From assembly GCA_963704975.1 (NCBI GenBank), contig CAVPIK010000002.1, positions 1 through 64,000 of the forward strand: 64,000 bases of DNA, in the 5' to 3' direction. Under the pieces are notes generated by a model. That model worked only from the letters and a program-made list of their open reading frames with translations, was not told where the DNA came from and ran no database searches. How positions within the stretch are numbered: position 1 is the first letter of the stretch; each line of letters opens with the position of its first letter. The translations under genes and the position numbers were made by a program. Shown piece by piece: positions 63,848 through 64,000 of the stretch. Origin of the DNA: JAGNDO01 sp963704975. Its GTDB lineage: Bacteria; Chloroflexota; Anaerolineae; Caldilineales; Caldilineaceae.

Positions 63848-64000
63848 TTAGCGGAATGGGCGGCGCGTACATCAGACCACCCTGGGTGTACAGGCTGTTC
63901 TGTCCACGGGGCAGAGAGAAGGGAGTCGCCGGCCCCAGGTTGCGGTCGTAGATCTCGCCGTAGTTGCCCACGGCCTTGATCACCTTGACCATGAAGTCGT
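63848..64000 (-). CDS. aapJ: Amino-acid ABC transporter substrate-binding protein, C-terminus only (one frameshift)
   Basis: The last ~50 residues are visible: MVKVIKAVGNYGEIYDRNLGP, then SLPRGQNSLYTQGGLMYAPP, the typical C-terminus of AapJ-type periplasmic binding proteins. Reading FR-stop (TAA at 63850-63848) after APP requires removing one base near 63857; the unmodified frame runs on into the hairpins. It heads the aapJ-Q-M-P order; the rest lies beyond the window. Confidence 0.82.

Overview
The window is GC-rich bacterial chromosome, most likely from a member of the Chloroflexota (Caldilineae/Promineifilales-like or a related lineage). The evidence is indirect: a BCD/PucC-type MFS carrier, split complex I genes, a NuoCD fusion, an Aap-type amino-acid ABC system, a CotH/DUF4956/VTC cluster and GC-rich intergenic palindromes. 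No rRNA or other decisive taxonomic marker is present. Many otherwise well-conserved genes (argG, argJ, mtaB, nuoCD, fdhA, lepB) carry single-base frameshifts, nearly all +1. Because housekeeping genes are hit together, I treat these as residual long-read sequencing errors and annotate each gene over its reconstructed span.

Layout. 0-8 kb (minus strand): two small unknowns, a PucC-like carrier, an AI-2E-permease/HAD fusion, signal peptidase I, and rpsO-pnp. 8.4-13.7 kb (plus): a three-gene NAD-linked formate dehydrogenase whose catalytic subunit has an in-frame TGA at the selenocysteine position followed by a SECIS-like hairpin. 14-16.9 kb: a pRiA4b ORF-3-like protein, prolyl oligopeptidase and a truncated SnoaL-like gene. 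16.95-18.3 kb: a decayed beta-helix gene. 18.3-25.2 kb (minus): four radical-SAM genes, three with cobalamin-binding architecture, plus a coupled 68-residue protein; a toxin-antitoxin pair sits among them on the opposite strand. 25.4-29.2 kb (minus): a SufR-like regulator, MoaA, A-type Fe-S carrier, DUF2203, NifU-like and rhodanese genes. 29.6-33.4 kb (plus): NuoB, NuoCD and NuoI.

33.6-43.4 kb: a UPF0173 hydrolase, a DUF1858 membrane protein, an unknown Cys-rich protein, an FAD oxidoreductase, Mrp, a second toxin-antitoxin pair, a membrane-anchored HdrD-like Fe-S protein, Hsp33, a GNAT enzyme and an Nfu N-domain protein. 43.5-46.9 kb (minus): CotH, DUF4956 and VTC. 47-52.5 kb: Ntn asparaginase, an E2 acyltransferase, MutM, and a sigma/anti-sigma pair. 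52.7-60 kb (plus): tRNA-Leu, an SH3 lipoprotein, MtaB, a structured leader, argG, argJ and YitT. 60-64 kb (minus): an Aap-type amino-acid ABC transporter.

The common theme is Fe-S and redox metabolism: formate dehydrogenase and complex I parts, Fe-S assembly, Mrp, an Hdr-like protein and radical-SAM enzymes. MoaA supplies molybdenum-cofactor chemistry that the formate dehydrogenase needs. The most interesting non-coding feature is a family of five ~85-bp GC-rich palindromes. Three copies are bracketed by 19-23-bp direct repeats that differ from copy to copy, as expected of a small mobile element making unusually long target duplications.
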